A stretch of DNA of 64,000 nucleotides from Paenibacillus sabinae T27. Its GTDB lineage: Bacteria; Bacillota; Bacilli; Paenibacillales; Paenibacillaceae. Shown one piece after another: positions 29,669 to 39,025 of the stretch. The translations under genes and the position numbers were made by a program. The stretch lies in the NCBI RefSeq assembly GCF_000612505.1, contig NZ_CP004078.1, positions 1,910,001-1,974,000 of the forward strand, written 5' to 3'. The notes beneath the pieces were generated by a model, which was given only the letters and a program-made list of their open reading frames with translations, was not told where the DNA came from and ran no database searches. How positions within the stretch are numbered: position 1 is the first letter of the stretch; each line of letters opens with the position of its first letter.

Positions 29669-30448
29669 ATGAAGTCCACAGTTGACATAGAAAAGCAAAC
29701 CATCATTGATATAGAAAAGCTGGATCTCTACTACGAATCCTTTCATGCGCTCAAGGGCATGGATTTGCAGATACCCGAGAAGGCCGTTACCGCGTTCATC
29801 GGGCCGTCCGGCTGCGGGAAATCAACGCTGCTCCGCACCTTGAACCGGATGAACGACATGATTCCGGGAACCCGGATCGAAGGCAAGGTCCTGATCGGGG
29901 GCACGGACATTTACGGAGGCGGCATCGAGGTGGAAACCCTGCGCAAGCGGGTAGGCATGGTTTTTCAGCAGCCGAATCCTTTTCCGAAATCGATTTACGA
30001 TAATGTTGCTTACGGCCCCCGTCTGCACGGCAGCCCTCCTAAGGCTCAGCTTGACGAACTGGTGGAGCAAAGTCTCCGGCAGGCGGCCTTGTGGGACGAA
30101 GTCAAAGACTTTTTGAAGAAATCCGCACTGAGCCTGTCCGGCGGACAGCAGCAGCGGTTATGTATTGCCAGAGCGCTTGCCGTACAGCCTGACATCCTGC
30201 TGATGGATGAAGCGACCTCGGCGCTTGACCCCGTTTCAACGCAGAAGATCGAAGAGCTGGTTCAGGAGCTGCGGGACCGGTATACTATCGTCATGGTCAC
30301 GCATAATATGCATCAGGCGGCGAGAGTATCGAACCAGACTGTATTCTTCCTGAACGGCGTGATTGTCGAATCAGCTGACACGGAACAGTTATTCTCGAAT
30401 CCGAAAGATTCGCGCACCGAAGATTATATTTCCGGCAGATTCGGCTAA
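29669..30448 (+). CDS. pstB: Phosphate ABC transporter ATP-binding protein PstB
   Basis: A 259-residue ABC ATPase with Walker [10 protein letters not shown], the PstB-typical [19 protein letters not shown]-loop [18 protein letters not shown], signature LSGGQQQR and Walker [13 protein letters not shown]. PstB energises high-affinity phosphate import with PstS, PstC and PstA, none of which is in this window. The frame is open from 29642, but AAGGAG at 29650-29655 points to the ATG at 29669 ([11 protein letters not shown]), though at a long 13-nt spacing. phoU follows after 75 nt. Confidence 0.95.
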   Translation: MKSTVDIEKQTIIDIEKLDLYYESFHALKGMDLQIPEKAVTAFIGPSGCGKSTLLRTLNRMNDMIPGTRIEGKVLIGGTDIYGGGIEVETLRKRVGMVFQQPNPFPKSIYDNVAYGPRLHGSPPKAQLDELVEQSLRQAALWDEVKDFLKKSALSLSGGQQQRLCIARALAVQPDILLMDEATSALDPVSTQKIEELVQELRDRYTIVMVTHNMHQAARVSNQTVFFLNGVIVESADTEQLFSNPKDSRTEDYISGRFG

Positions 30449-30523
30449 ATGCGGCTTCCCGTAAGGGAATGCGGTTCTTAGTCTGACGGAAGACCTATAG
30501 ATTCGAGGAGGAGCCATTACTTT

Positions 30524-31183
30524 ATGATCCGAAGATTGGAATTTGATAAAAACCTTGAGGAGCTCCGGAGCCTTTTGCGTGAAATGGGCGAGCATGTTAT
30601 CGACGCGCTGGAAGGCGCCGTGCTTTCTCTTCAGCATCAGGATACAACCCGGGCGCAGGAAATCGTCGCAGCTGACGTTCATCTCAATGCGATGGAAGAG
30701 AAGATTATGGATATCGGTTCGCGTCTCATCATAACGCAGCAGCCGGTAGCCAAGGATTTGCGAAGAATTATCGTAGCCTTCAAAATATCGAGCGATCTTG
30801 AGCGGATGGGAGATCTTGCGCTGGACGTAGCGAAGGTAACCCTGCGCATTCAGGGCCAGGAGCTGATCAAGCCGCTGGTAGATATTCCGCGTATGGCGGA
30901 AATTGTCAAGCTCATGACGACGGAAGCGATTACAGCTTATCTGGACGAGAACACCGATCTGGCGCATAAAATGGCGCTGGATGACGATCAGGTCGATCAT
31001 CTGTACAGCGCGATGATCAATGAGCTGTACTCCTACATGATCAAGAAGCCTGATGCCGTATCCCAGGCGATGCTGCTGACGCTGGTCGGACGGTACATCG
31101 AGCGTATCGCTGATCATGCAACCAATATTGGCGAAAGCGTCGTTTATCTGGTAACGGGCAAGCGTCCGGATTTGAACCGGTAG
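30524..31183 (+). CDS. phoU: Phosphate signalling complex protein PhoU
   Basis: A 219-residue all-helical protein with two PhoU repeats. The metal-binding segments DLERMGDLALDVAK and IERIADHATNIGESVVYLV are clear. PhoU links the Pst transporter to PhoR and dampens the Pho response. GAGGAGGAG lies 11 nt before the ATG. It is the last gene of the locus and is followed by a long terminator. Confidence 0.96.
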   Translation: MIRRLEFDKNLEELRSLLREMGEHVIDALEGAVLSLQHQDTTRAQEIVAADVHLNAMEEKIMDIGSRLIITQQPVAKDLRRIIVAFKISSDLERMGDLALDVAKVTLRIQGQELIKPLVDIPRMAEIVKLMTTEAITAYLDENTDLAHKMALDDDQVDHLYSAMINELYSYMIKKPDAVSQAMLLTLVGRYIERIADHATNIGESVVYLVTGKRPDLNR

Positions 31184-31220
31184 AATCGGCCCGTAAGCGG
31201 CGCCGGAAACACGGAACCTA

Positions 31221-31278
31221 TATAAAAGAAGAAAGCGCACCGCTGCCGTCAGGCGGCCGGGCGCTTTCTTCTTTTATA
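31221..31278. terminator. Long inverted repeat terminator after phoU
   Basis: An 18-bp perfect inverted repeat: TATAAAAGAAGAAAGCGC at 31221-31238 against GCGCTTTCTTCTTTTATA at 31261-31278, with an inner GC-rich hairpin (GCTGCC/GGCGGC). The A/T-rich ends could work on both strands. Confidence 0.88.
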
Positions 31279-31363
31279 TCCCCTTGAAGCCGACGCGGCA
31301 CTTTGTGGGGCTATGACCATGTGGTAAGATGTTAAGGATAAGCTATTGAAGACGAGGTGCATA

Positions 31364-34021
31364 ATGGACAAGCTGATTCTAATAGATGGAAATAATGTAA
31401 TTTACCGCGCATTCTTCGCCATGCCTCCGCTGACCAATACGGCGGGCCAGCAGACAAATGCCGTATACGGCTTTACGACGATGCTGCTGCGCCTCATCGA
31501 GGAACACAAGCCGAGTCATCTGATCGTCGCTTTCGACGCGGGGAAGATCACCTTCCGGCATGAGGGCTACCAGGAGTACAAAGGGGGACGACAGAAGACT
31601 CCGCCGGAGCTGTCGGAGCAGTTCCCCCTGCTGAAGGACCTGCTGCGCGATCTTGGCGTTTCGCAGTTTGAGATCGAGAACTATGAGGCGGATGACATCA
31701 TTGGCAGCATCTCCCGTCAGGCAGATGAGGCGGGGCGTCAGGTGATGATCGTATCGGGGGATAAGGATATGCTGCAGCTGGCGTCGGAGCATACGACCAT
31801 CGCGCTGATCCGTAAAGGGGTTACCGATATTGAGCTGTACGGTCCGGAGCAAATCCGTGAAAAATATGATTTGACGCCGCAGCAGATCATCGACCTTAAG
31901 GGCCTGATGGGCGATGCGAGTGACAACATTCCCGGCGTGCCGGGTGTCGGTGAGAAGACCGCGCTCAAGCTCCTGCACCAGTTCGGCTCGGTGGAAGGCG
32001 TGCTTGCGGGAACAGGCGAGCTGAAAGGCAAAATGAAGGAAAAGCTGGAGGCGCATGCGGAAGACGCCATAATGAGCAAAAAGCTGGCAACCATATTCCG
32101 CGAGGTGCCGCTGACGCATTCCTGGGAAGACATGGCCTTTCACGGCCTGAAGAGCGACAGTGCCGGTCCCGCGCTGGCGAAGCTGGAATTCAAGTCGCTG
32201 CTGGAGCGGCTGTCTTTGAGCGGGAGCGCTCCTGTGAACGAAGAGACCGCTCCCAAAGCCGTCGACCTGGACATCGTCATTGCAGGCGAAGCGGAGCTTG
32301 AAGCGCTTGCGGCCGCGCTCAAGGATGTCAAGGCGCTGCATATCGAGACGAACGGCGAGAACCCGCACCGGGCAGAAGTGATCGGTCTCTCGGTGTCGAC
32401 GCCGGAGCGGCATTATTTTGTGCCGTTCGAGCTGCTTAAGAGCGAAGCGGCGGCGGCATTGCGCGATTGGCTTGCCGACGAGCAGGCGCCGAAGAACGGC
32501 TATGATCTGCACCGTGCCGATTTGGCGCTGCACTGGCAGGGCATTCTTTTTGCCGGAGCGGCGCATGATGTGCAGCTCGCCGCTTACCTGCTCGACCCAA
32601 CCGAGGCGAACCAGAACCTCAGCGACCTTGTTGCCAAATACGGCCTGCCGCGCCTTGCGCCGGACGAGGAGGTATTTGGCAAGGGAGCGAAATACAAGGT
32701 GCCGGAGCTGGACATTCTGAGCGCGCATGTCGCTGCCAAGAGCGCGGCTGTGCTTGGACTTGTGCCGAAGCAGGAGAAGGATTTGGCCGATACAGCCATG
32801 CCTAAGCTGTTCCACGATCTCGAAATGCCGCTGTCGCGCATTCTGGCGGACATGGAGAAGCAGGGGATTTCCGTCAACACAGACGGACTTAAGGAGCTGG
32901 GACGGGAGTTCGAAGGCACGATCTCCGGTCTTGTTGAGCAAATCTATGAAATCGCCGGCACGGAATTCAATTTGAATTCGACGAAGCAGCTCGGGGAGAT
33001 TTTGTTCGACAAGCTGGGTCTGCCTGTCATCAAGAAGACGAAGACCGGTTACTCCACAGATGCCGAAGTGCTGGAGAAGCTGGAGCCTTACCATGAAATC
33101 GTGCGGAATATTTTGCAGTACCGCACGCTTGCCAAGCTGCAGTCCACCTACGTGGAGGGGCTGCTCAAGGAAATTGCCCCGTCCACGGGCAAGGTCCATA
33201 CCTTCTACCGCCAGACGATCGCGGCGACCGGACGGCTGAGCAGCCAGTTCCCCAACCTGCAGAACATTCCGATCCGGCTGGAGGAAGGCCGCAAAATCCG
33301 TAAAGTTTTCGTGCCCTCCGAGCCGGGCTGGTCGATTCTCGCGGCTGACTATTCGCAGATTGAGCTGCGGGTGCTTGCGCATATTTCGGACGACGCAAGG
33401 CTGAAGGAAGCCTTTTTGCATGACATGGATATTCATACCAAGACGGCTATGGACGTATTCGGCGTGCCTGCCGATGCGGTAGACGCCAACATGCGCCGCT
33501 CCGCCAAGGCGGTTAATTTCGGGATTGTGTACGGCATCAGCGATTACGGGCTTTCCCAGAACCTGAATATCACCCGGAAGGAAGCCGCAAGATTCATCGA
33601 GCAATATTTCGAGGTATTCCAGGGCGTGCGCCGCTACATGGACGAGATTGTCCGGGAAGCGCGCAAATCGGGCTATGTCACCACGCTGCTGGAACGCCGC
33701 CGCTACCTGCCCGAGATCAATGCGAGCAACTTCAACCTGCGTTCCTTCGCAGAACGGACAGCGATGAACACACCGATTCAAGGGACCGCTGCCGATATCA
33801 TCAAGCTGGCGATGATCCATATGGACCAGGCCTTGTTCAAGCAGAGGCTGAAGAGCCGCATGCTGCTGCAGGTACATGACGAATTGGTATTCGAGGTGCC
33901 GGAGGAAGAGCTGGAGACGATGAAGAAGCTTGTGCCCGAGGTCATGGAAGGCGCGCTGCAGCTGTCCGTTCCGCTCAAGGCAGAGGTCAGTTACGGGGCA
34001 GACTGGTATGAAGCGAAATAA
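31364..34021 (+). CDS. polA: DNA polymerase I
   Basis: Repair and Okazaki-fragment polymerase of 885 residues. The 5'-3' exonuclease domain (residues 1 to about 290) begins LILIDGNNVIYRAFFAMPPL and has YEADDIIG and GDASDNIPGVPGVGEKTA. The middle 3'-5' exonuclease-like domain has lost its acidic residues (IETNGE where E. coli has DTETD), as in other Bacilli, so no proofreading is expected. Polymerase motifs A (DYSQIELRVLAHIS), B (RRSAKAVNFGIVYG) and C (QVHDELVFEV) are intact. The start is ATG 31364 after GAGGTG; the open frame reaches back to a TTG at 31346. Confidence 0.97.
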   Translation: MDKLILIDGNNVIYRAFFAMPPLTNTAGQQTNAVYGFTTMLLRLIEEHKPSHLIVAFDAGKITFRHEGYQEYKGGRQKTPPELSEQFPLLKDLLRDLGVSQFEIENYEADDIIGSISRQADEAGRQVMIVSGDKDMLQLASEHTTIALIRKGVTDIELYGPEQIREKYDLTPQQIIDLKGLMGDASDNIPGVPGVGEKTALKLLHQFGSVEGVLAGTGELKGKMKEKLEAHAEDAIMSKKLATIFREVPLTHSWEDMAFHGLKSDSAGPALAKLEFKSLLERLSLSGSAPVNEETAPKAVDLDIVIAGEAELEALAAALKDVKALHIETNGENPHRAEVIGLSVSTPERHYFVPFELLKSEAAAALRDWLADEQAPKNGYDLHRADLALHWQGILFAGAAHDVQLAAYLLDPTEANQNLSDLVAKYGLPRLAPDEEVFGKGAKYKVPELDILSAHVAAKSAAVLGLVPKQEKDLADTAMPKLFHDLEMPLSRILADMEKQGISVNTDGLKELGREFEGTISGLVEQIYEIAGTEFNLNSTKQLGEILFDKLGLPVIKKTKTGYSTDAEVLEKLEPYHEIVRNILQYRTLAKLQSTYVEGLLKEIAPSTGKVHTFYRQTIAATGRLSSQFPNLQNIPIRLEEGRKIRKVFVPSEPGWSILAADYSQIELRVLAHISDDARLKEAFLHDMDIHTKTAMDVFGVPADAVDANMRRSAKAVNFGIVYGISDYGLSQNLNITRKEAARFIEQYFEVFQGVRRYMDEIVREARKSGYVTTLLERRRYLPEINASNFNLRSFAERTAMNTPIQGTAADIIKLAMIHMDQALFKQRLKSRMLLQVHDELVFEVPEEELETMKKLVPEVMEGALQLSVPLKAEVSYGADWYEAK

Positions 34022-34073
34022 AGGTCCCGCGTCCCCTGCTTATCCGGTATAATGGAGTAGAGGTGAGGACATC

Positions 34074-34910
34074 ATGCCGGAATTACCGGAAGTAGAGACC
34101 GTCAAGAGAACACTGAACACCTTGGTGCAAGGAAAAAAGATACACAAAGTCACCGTTCGTCTGCCCCGCATTATCCGGCGGCCGGACGATATTCGAATAT
34201 TTGAGACGTTACTGGAAGGCCATACGATCGAACGTGTGGAGCGCCGCGGCAAATTTTTGCGCTTTCTGCTGGACGGTCTGGTGCTCGTCTCCCATCTGCG
34301 GATGGAAGGGCGGTACGGATTGTTTGCGGCGGGAGAGCCTTTAGATAAGCATACGCATGTTATTTTTTACTTTGACGATGGAACCGAGCTTCGCTATACG
34401 GATGTAAGGCAGTTCGGCACGATGGATCTTTTTCTGCCCGGAGAGGATCTTGAGCTCCCCCCGCTGAACAAGCTGGGACTGGAGCCGCTGAGTCCGGAAT
34501 TTACAATCGAAGCGTTTAAGGATCTGGCTGCCGGGAAAAATACAAAAATCAAGCCCCTGCTGCTCAATCAGGCATATGTGGTCGGCATCGGCAATATTTA
34601 TGTGGATGAGTCCCTGCATCTGGCCGGCATTCATCCGAAGAGAAGCGCCAAATCCCTCTCCGCAGAGGAACTCAGTCGTCTTCATCAGGCGATTGTCTCT
34701 ACGCTGTCGGAAGCGGTGAATGCCGGCGGCTCCTCCGTGAAGTCGTACGTGAACGGGCAGGGCGAGAGCGGCTCGTACCAGCATCAGTTGCGGATATACG
34801 GGCGCAAAGACGCCATCTGCTACACCTGCGGTTCGAAGGTGGAGAAAAGCGTAGTAGGGGGACGGGGCACCCATTTTTGCCCAAGCTGCCAGCCGCCGCT
34901 TTTAACTTGA
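34074..34910 (+). CDS. mutM: Formamidopyrimidine-DNA glycosylase
   Basis: Base-excision repair enzyme removing 8-oxoguanine and formamidopyrimidines; 278 residues. It has the N-terminal PELPEVETV with the catalytic Pro2 and Glu3, the helix-two-turn-helix region around NIYVDESLHLAGIHP, and a C-terminal zinc finger CYTCGSKVEKS ... HFCPSCQ. AGGTGAGGA precedes the ATG. It is 52 nt downstream of polA in the common Firmicute order polA-mutM-ytaF-coaE. Confidence 0.97.
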   Translation: MPELPEVETVKRTLNTLVQGKKIHKVTVRLPRIIRRPDDIRIFETLLEGHTIERVERRGKFLRFLLDGLVLVSHLRMEGRYGLFAAGEPLDKHTHVIFYFDDGTELRYTDVRQFGTMDLFLPGEDLELPPLNKLGLEPLSPEFTIEAFKDLAAGKNTKIKPLLLNQAYVVGIGNIYVDESLHLAGIHPKRSAKSLSAEELSRLHQAIVSTLSEAVNAGGSSVKSYVNGQGESGSYQHQLRIYGRKDAICYTCGSKVEKSVVGGRGTHFCPSCQPPLLT

Positions 34911-35087
34911 ACCTGATGTTAATACCGGATTGATTTGCGCCGGTTTTCTTCAGATTTCACGATTTTTCATGAAGGTTGACACTCATAGCCCATCCCGCCC
35001 ATATACTGGGTGAAGAATGCTACAATTGCGAACGGCCGCTTCCCGGTGGTTACGGAGGCGCAGGTTCTTCAACGGGAGGGATTGCGG

Positions 35088-35804
35088 GTGATCAGCCCCA
35101 TTTTTTCGCTGCTGCTGCTGGCTTTTGCCCTGAGTCTGGACGGTTTCGGTGTCGGCATTACATACGGATTGCGCAAATTGAAAATACCTCTGCTTTCCGT
35201 TCTCATCATCTCGTTCTGTTCCGGTGTTGTGATGTGTGTGTCGATGCAGGTTGGCTCGCTGCTGGCCAAAATCGTTTCACCGCATCTCGCTTCCCTGTTC
35301 GGGGCGGTTATCATACTTCTGATGGGCTGCTGGTCTTTGGTGCAGCTGATGATGCAGAAGGAGGGGAAGCCGGATGATGAGGCCGCCCTCGGAACCGTCG
35401 CCAAAGACAGCGAGGAGCTTCCGGCTTTGGCGGATGGAGCAGCGAAAGCAGAGCCTGACAGCTCGGCAGTATTTTCCTGGGAGCTTCGAAGACTGGGAAT
35501 TGTCATTCAAATATTGCGTACGCCGTCTTCAGCCGACATGGACCAATCGGGCAGCATCTCCTCTACAGAGGCGCTCGTTCTGGGCATTGCGCTTTCGCTC
35601 GACGCTTTCGGGGCGGGCCTCGGGGCCGCGCTCCTCGGATTTAATCCGCTCTGGACGTCGCTTGTGATCGCCCTGTTCAGCGGCAGCATTCTGGTTCTGG
35701 GGCTGAACACGGGACTGCGTTTTGCCGGAAGCGTCTGGATGAAGCGCGCCTCGGTGCTGCCGGCTCTGCTCTTGATTGCCATAGGAATATTGAAGCTGTT
35801 ATGA
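35088..35804 (+). CDS. ytaF: Sporulation membrane protein YtaF
   Basis: A 238-residue member of the MntP/YtaF fold with six membrane segments in two similar halves. Each half starts with a near-repeated motif (LAFALSLDGFGVGITYGLR and LGIALSLDAFGAGLGAALLG), with a polar loop of about 70 residues between them. YtaF is known as a sporulation-linked membrane protein. The open frame begins at 35010, but GGGAGGG at 35074-35080 is 7 nt from a GTG at 35088 that starts right before helix 1 (MISPIFSLLLLAF). Gene order supports the call. Confidence 0.88.
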   Translation: MISPIFSLLLLAFALSLDGFGVGITYGLRKLKIPLLSVLIISFCSGVVMCVSMQVGSLLAKIVSPHLASLFGAVIILLMGCWSLVQLMMQKEGKPDDEAALGTVAKDSEELPALADGAAKAEPDSSAVFSWELRRLGIVIQILRTPSSADMDQSGSISSTEALVLGIALSLDAFGAGLGAALLGFNPLWTSLVIALFSGSILVLGLNTGLRFAGSVWMKRASVLPALLLIAIGILKLL

Positions 35805-35813
35805 GGTGAAAAC

Positions 35814-36413
35814 ATGATTATGGGCTTAACCGGAGGAATTGCCTCCGGAAAAAGCACCGTGTCCGCCATTCTCGCCGAGAAGGGGGCAAAGGTCGTCGAC
35901 GCCGACGCCATTGCCCGGGAGGTCATGCTCCCCGGACACGAGGTGCTGGCCGCCGTTGTGAAGTATTTTGGCGAGGGGATATTGCTCTCTGACGGAACGC
36001 TAAACCGCACCAAGCTGGGGGAAATTGTATTTAATGATCCTGAAGCCCTCAAGGCTCTGAATGGAATGACACATCCGGCCATCCGCCGGATAACCCGCGA
36101 ACGGATGCAGGCCTTCGACCGGGAAGCGCCGGAACGTCTGGTTATTGCCGATATTCCGCTGCTCTACGAGTCGGGACAGGAGGATATGTTTGAACGGATT
36201 TTGGTCGTTTATGTGCCGCGCGATATACAGCTTGAGCGCTTGATAAAACGAAACGGACTGACGCGGGAGCAGGCGGAAGCCCGTCTGGATTCGCAAATGG
36301 ATATCGAGCTGAAGCGCGCCAAAGCGGATTTTGTCATCAATAACAGCGGGGATGTGGCCGACACTGAGCGGCAGATCGCCGTTTTGTGGGACAGGCTGGG
36401 TCTGCCATGCTAA
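35814..36413 (+). CDS. coaE: Dephospho-CoA kinase
   Basis: Last step of coenzyme A synthesis, phosphorylating dephospho-CoA; 199 residues. It has the P-loop GLTGGIASGKST at residues 4-15, the lid-region segment DADAIAREVM, IPLLYESG and the Arg-rich part QLERLIKRNGLTREQAEARL. ATGAGGTGA at 35801-35809 overlaps the ytaF stop and serves the ATG at 35814. The 3' end overlaps the next gene by 7 nt. Confidence 0.95.
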   Translation: MIMGLTGGIASGKSTVSAILAEKGAKVVDADAIAREVMLPGHEVLAAVVKYFGEGILLSDGTLNRTKLGEIVFNDPEALKALNGMTHPAIRRITRERMQAFDREAPERLVIADIPLLYESGQEDMFERILVVYVPRDIQLERLIKRNGLTREQAEARLDSQMDIELKRAKADFVINNSGDVADTERQIAVLWDRLGLPC

Positions 36414-36976
36414 ATTGGCTTCGTAAAAAAAGAGTTCTGCTGCTGCTGTTCCTCGGCTTTACGGCAATCCTGTTTCTCAGCACCAATTGGATGTCCTGGT
36501 TCTACCCGATCTATTATAAGGAAGAAATCCGCAGGCACAGCTCCACATATGAGGTTGATCCTTATCTCATTGCGGCCATCATTCGGGTAGAGACGAACTA
36601 CAAGACCGGACGCGAGTCGAAAAAGGGAGCCATCGGGCTGATGCAGCTTATGCCGGATACCGCCAAATGGGCCCTCGAACAGGCCAAGCTCCCTGATGTC
36701 TCGATGAGCAGGCTGAAGAATGAGCCTTCTGCCAATATCGAGCTGGGCGCCTGGTATTTGCATACCTTATCCGATGAGTTTGACGGCAACCGTACAGCGG
36801 TCATTGCGGCCTATAATGCAGGTCCCGGCAAGGTGCAACGTTGGCTTAAGGAAGGCTCTTGGAACGGAAGCGAAGAGGACATCAAGAGCATTCCGTTCGG
36901 TGAAACCCGCCACTATGTGCAGCGCGTGATTTACTATTACAATCAGTATACGGAGATTTACGGAAATATCTTTTAG
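36407..36976 (+). CDS. Membrane-anchored lytic transglycosylase (SLT domain)
   Basis: A 189-residue protein with one N-terminal signal-anchor helix (VLLLLFLGFTAILFLSTNW). A soluble lytic transglycosylase domain follows: IIRVETNYKTGRES with the catalytic Glu62, AIGLMQLMPDTA, NIELGAWYL and AAYNAGPGKVQRWL. It would cleave the MurNAc-GlcNAc bond of peptidoglycan outside the membrane. The ATG at 36407 overlaps the coaE stop (ATGCTAA), so translation is coupled. Confidence 0.92.
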   Translation: MLNWLRKKRVLLLLFLGFTAILFLSTNWMSWFYPIYYKEEIRRHSSTYEVDPYLIAAIIRVETNYKTGRESKKGAIGLMQLMPDTAKWALEQAKLPDVSMSRLKNEPSANIELGAWYLHTLSDEFDGNRTAVIAAYNAGPGKVQRWLKEGSWNGSEEDIKSIPFGETRHYVQRVIYYYNQYTEIYGNIF

Positions 36977-36995
36977 TGTTGGCCGTTCACGAGAA

Positions 36996-37036
36996 AAGAA
37001 GTGCCGACAGCCGCTTCGGACCGTTCAGCACTTCTT
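36996..37036. terminator. Convergent terminator between the transglycosylase and SASP genes
   Basis: AAGAAGTGC at 36996-37004 pairs with GCACTTCTT at 37028-37036. On the minus strand the stem is followed by TTCTC, fitting the SASP gene; a T-rich tail on the plus strand is short. Confidence 0.65.
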
Positions 37037-37057
37037 CGGCAAGCTTATTTGGGCAGA

Positions 37058-37288
37058 TTATTGGAATTGACCTGCCAGTTGTTGTTCAGCCAGGGTTACA
37101 AGACGTTTCGTAATGTAACCCCCGATCGAACCGTTCTCATAAGAAGTTTTATTGCCTTGATATCCATCCGGAGAAAGAGTGATACCAAGTTCTTGAGCAA
37201 CTTCATATTTCAGTTGCTCCAAAGCTGCATTCGCTCTTGGTACGACAAGGTTATTGGTGCTGGATTGACCATTGCTTGCTTGTGCCAT
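37058..37288 (-). CDS. Alpha/beta-type small acid-soluble spore protein
   Basis: A 76-residue SASP that coats spore DNA and protects it from UV. It carries both family signatures: the germination-protease site region KYEVAQELGI (the E of the YEVA segment) and GGYITKRLVTLAEQQLAG. AGGAGGTGAA (complement of 37292-37301) is a near-perfect ribosome site. A sigma-G-type promoter lies upstream. Confidence 0.96.
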   Translation of the reverse strand: MAQASNGQSSTNNLVVPRANAALEQLKYEVAQELGITLSPDGYQGNKTSYENGSIGGYITKRLVTLAEQQLAGQFQ

Positions 37289-37318
37289 TTCTGTTCACCT
37301 CCTATCGGTTGGTAACTG

Positions 37319-37348
37319 TATTATGTGCCGGACATGCAACATTCATAA
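37319..37348 (-). promoter_or_regulatory. Sigma-G-type promoter of the SASP gene
   Basis: On the minus strand TTATG (complement of 37344-37348), an 18-nt spacer and CATAATA (complement of 37319-37325). The -10 fits CATNHTA perfectly and the -35 fits GHATR at four of five positions. Confidence 0.7.
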
Positions 37349-37414
37349 CTCATAATTAAAGGTGTTTTCTGGAAAAGTAAAACCTATAATCTTTGCAAAG
37401 GAAGTGATCGGATC

Positions 37415-37891
37415 ATGAAATGCCCATACTGCGACCATACCAACACCAAAGTGCTCGATTCACGTCCAGCCAATGAAAATAAATCGATCCGCCGCAGGCG
37501 GGAGTGCGAGAGGTGCAGCCGGCGCTTCACCACGTTCGAGATGGTGGAAGAGACTCCACTGATCGTTATCAAAAAGGACGGCAGCCGCGAAGAGTTCAGC
37601 CGCGACAAAATACTCCGGGGCCTCATCCGCGCCTGCGAAAAACGCCCCGTATCCGTCGAGCGGCTCGAGATGATCGTCTCCGAGGTCGAGAAATCGCTGC
37701 GCGGCATCGCGGTAGCCGAGGTCGATAGCCAGCAGATCGGCGAGCTTGTCATGGAGCAGCTCTACCCGGTGGACGAGGTGGCTTATGTCCGCTTCGCATC
37801 CGTATATCGCCAGTTTAAAGACATCAGTATGTTCATGAAGGAATTAAAGGCCCTCTTGTCCAAAAATCCTTCAGAGACGGACGGACTGTAA
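37415..37891 (+). CDS. nrdR: Transcriptional repressor NrdR
   Basis: ATP/dATP-sensing repressor of ribonucleotide reductase genes; 158 residues. The zinc ribbon has cysteines at residues 3, 6, 31 and 34 (MKCPYC ... CERC), followed by the ATP-cone domain [30 protein letters not shown] precedes the ATG. A TATAAT at 37385-37390 could be its -10, but no good -35 was found. No nrd gene is in the window. Confidence 0.97.
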   Translation: MKCPYCDHTNTKVLDSRPANENKSIRRRRECERCSRRFTTFEMVEETPLIVIKKDGSREEFSRDKILRGLIRACEKRPVSVERLEMIVSEVEKSLRGIAVAEVDSQQIGELVMEQLYPVDEVAYVRFASVYRQFKDISMFMKELKALLSKNPSETDGL

Positions 37892-37985
37892 GCCCAGGCT
37901 TTACAGTTTGTCCACTCTCCATTCTCCTTACTCCACCGGATGACAATCCGGTGCATGTCCCGCAAAATATTTTTTAAAATAACTG

Positions 37986-38014
37986 TTGACACATAGCCCG
38001 TAATTTTATATGAT
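37986..38014 (+). promoter_or_regulatory. Sigma-A promoter of the tRNA pair
   Basis: A consensus TTGACA at 37986-37991, a 17-nt spacer and TATGAT at 38009-38014. It lies about 78 nt upstream of the first tRNA. Confidence 0.85.
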
Positions 38015-38091
38015 ATAGAAGTCGGCTGCGAGACATGATGCTGCAGAAGACACCAAGAAGCCGATGCATACATATCGGATTTAGATAACAT

Positions 38092-38167
38092 GGGGCCTTA
38101 GCTCAGCTGGGAGAGCGCATCGCTGGCAGCGATGAGGTCAGGGGTTCGATCCCCCTAGGCTCCACCA
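38092..38167 (+). tRNA. tRNA-Ala (anticodon GGC)
   Basis: A 76-nt cloverleaf with acceptor GGGGCCT/AGGCTCC, D stem GCTC/GAGC, anticodon stem CATCG/CGATG with loop CTGGCAG (anticodon GGC), T arm with GGTTCGATC, discriminator A and an encoded CCA. Confidence 0.97.
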
Positions 38168-38179
38168 AAAATATTATAT

Positions 38180-38252
<73 letters not shown>

Positions 38253-38258
38253 TACAAG

Positions 38259-38290
38259 AAAGAACGGCAGCGATGCCGTTCTTTTGTTTT
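38259..38290. terminator. Terminator after the tRNA pair
   Basis: AAAGAACGGCA at 38259-38269 pairs with TGCCGTTCTTT at 38274-38284 around a GCGA loop, followed by TGTTTTGG. It may also serve the convergent DUF998 operon from the other strand. Confidence 0.88.
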
Positions 38291-38311
38291 GGTTTCAATT
38301 TTTGTATTCTG

Positions 38312-38992
38312 TTAGGATCTTTGACTGTACAACTTTAACGCGTGCCAAGCGACCGACATCAGCCATGTACAATATGCTACCATTAGAAGCCGATTGGGCC
38401 ATCCGATTAGCACGTTCGGACCGAACTTACCTCCGCTTTGCGGGAGTGTGACGGCTAAAGTCAATAGCATCAACAGAAGACATATCCAAATTAGGTTGGA
38501 CGTCCATAGAAGCAATCGCCGGGACGGGGACCAAGATTGCTCGGGAATCAAACTCCGGCTAATGAGTATAGCAGCAATTGTAAGGCCGGGGTTGCCGATC
38601 ATAGACGCTAAACCATGAAGATTGCCATGTGTTGTCAAGGCATCCTTGCTTGCCGTTATGGGATCAATGGTAAAAAAGGCTGCAGTGGCAATAGCGGCTG
38701 CACTAATCAACAGTAAAGTCTGCCCGATATAACCGCCGGTAGTCCGTATTTGCGGGCGGATCGCAACGAATAAGGCGACACAGCTAACCGATAAGGAAAG
38801 AAACGCGATATCCATGACCCAGCCGTTACGCCCAATCGCATATTCGCTAACCATTCGCCACGAAGGATCAAACTCCGGTTTCAAGAAGTGCAGAGCGGCA
38901 AGTAATATCAGGGACAAAACGGCTGCCGCCCATGAAAATCGCGCAGCGGTTTGTGAGATCGGCGTACCAGGCTTAGTTGTAACAGCTTGCAT
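38312..38992 (-). CDS. DUF998 family membrane protein
   Basis: A 226-residue protein with six hydrophobic segments and the DUF998-like start LHFLKPEFDPSWRMVSEYAIGRNGWVMD. The function of the family is unknown. AAGGAGG lies 7 nt before the ATG. It is the last of three minus-strand genes (DUF998, DUF1801, DUF998) divergent from marR. Confidence 0.82.
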   Translation of the reverse strand: MQAVTTKPGTPISQTAARFSWAAAVLSLILLAALHFLKPEFDPSWRMVSEYAIGRNGWVMDIAFLSLSVSCVALFVAIRPQIRTTGGYIGQTLLLISAAAIATAAFFTIDPITASKDALTTHGNLHGLASMIGNPGLTIAAILISRSLIPEQSWSPSRRLLLWTSNLIWICLLLMLLTLAVTLPQSGGKFGPNVLIGWPNRLLMVAYCTWLMSVAWHALKLYSQRS

Positions 38993-39025
38993 ATATAAGC
39001 CTCCTTATTTTGAAAAAAGAATGGT

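Noticed and set aside
34976..35377. Open frame of 133 residues in another frame of ytaF
   Set aside because: It has no membrane pattern or ribosome site, while the ytaF frame has a clear family match and start.
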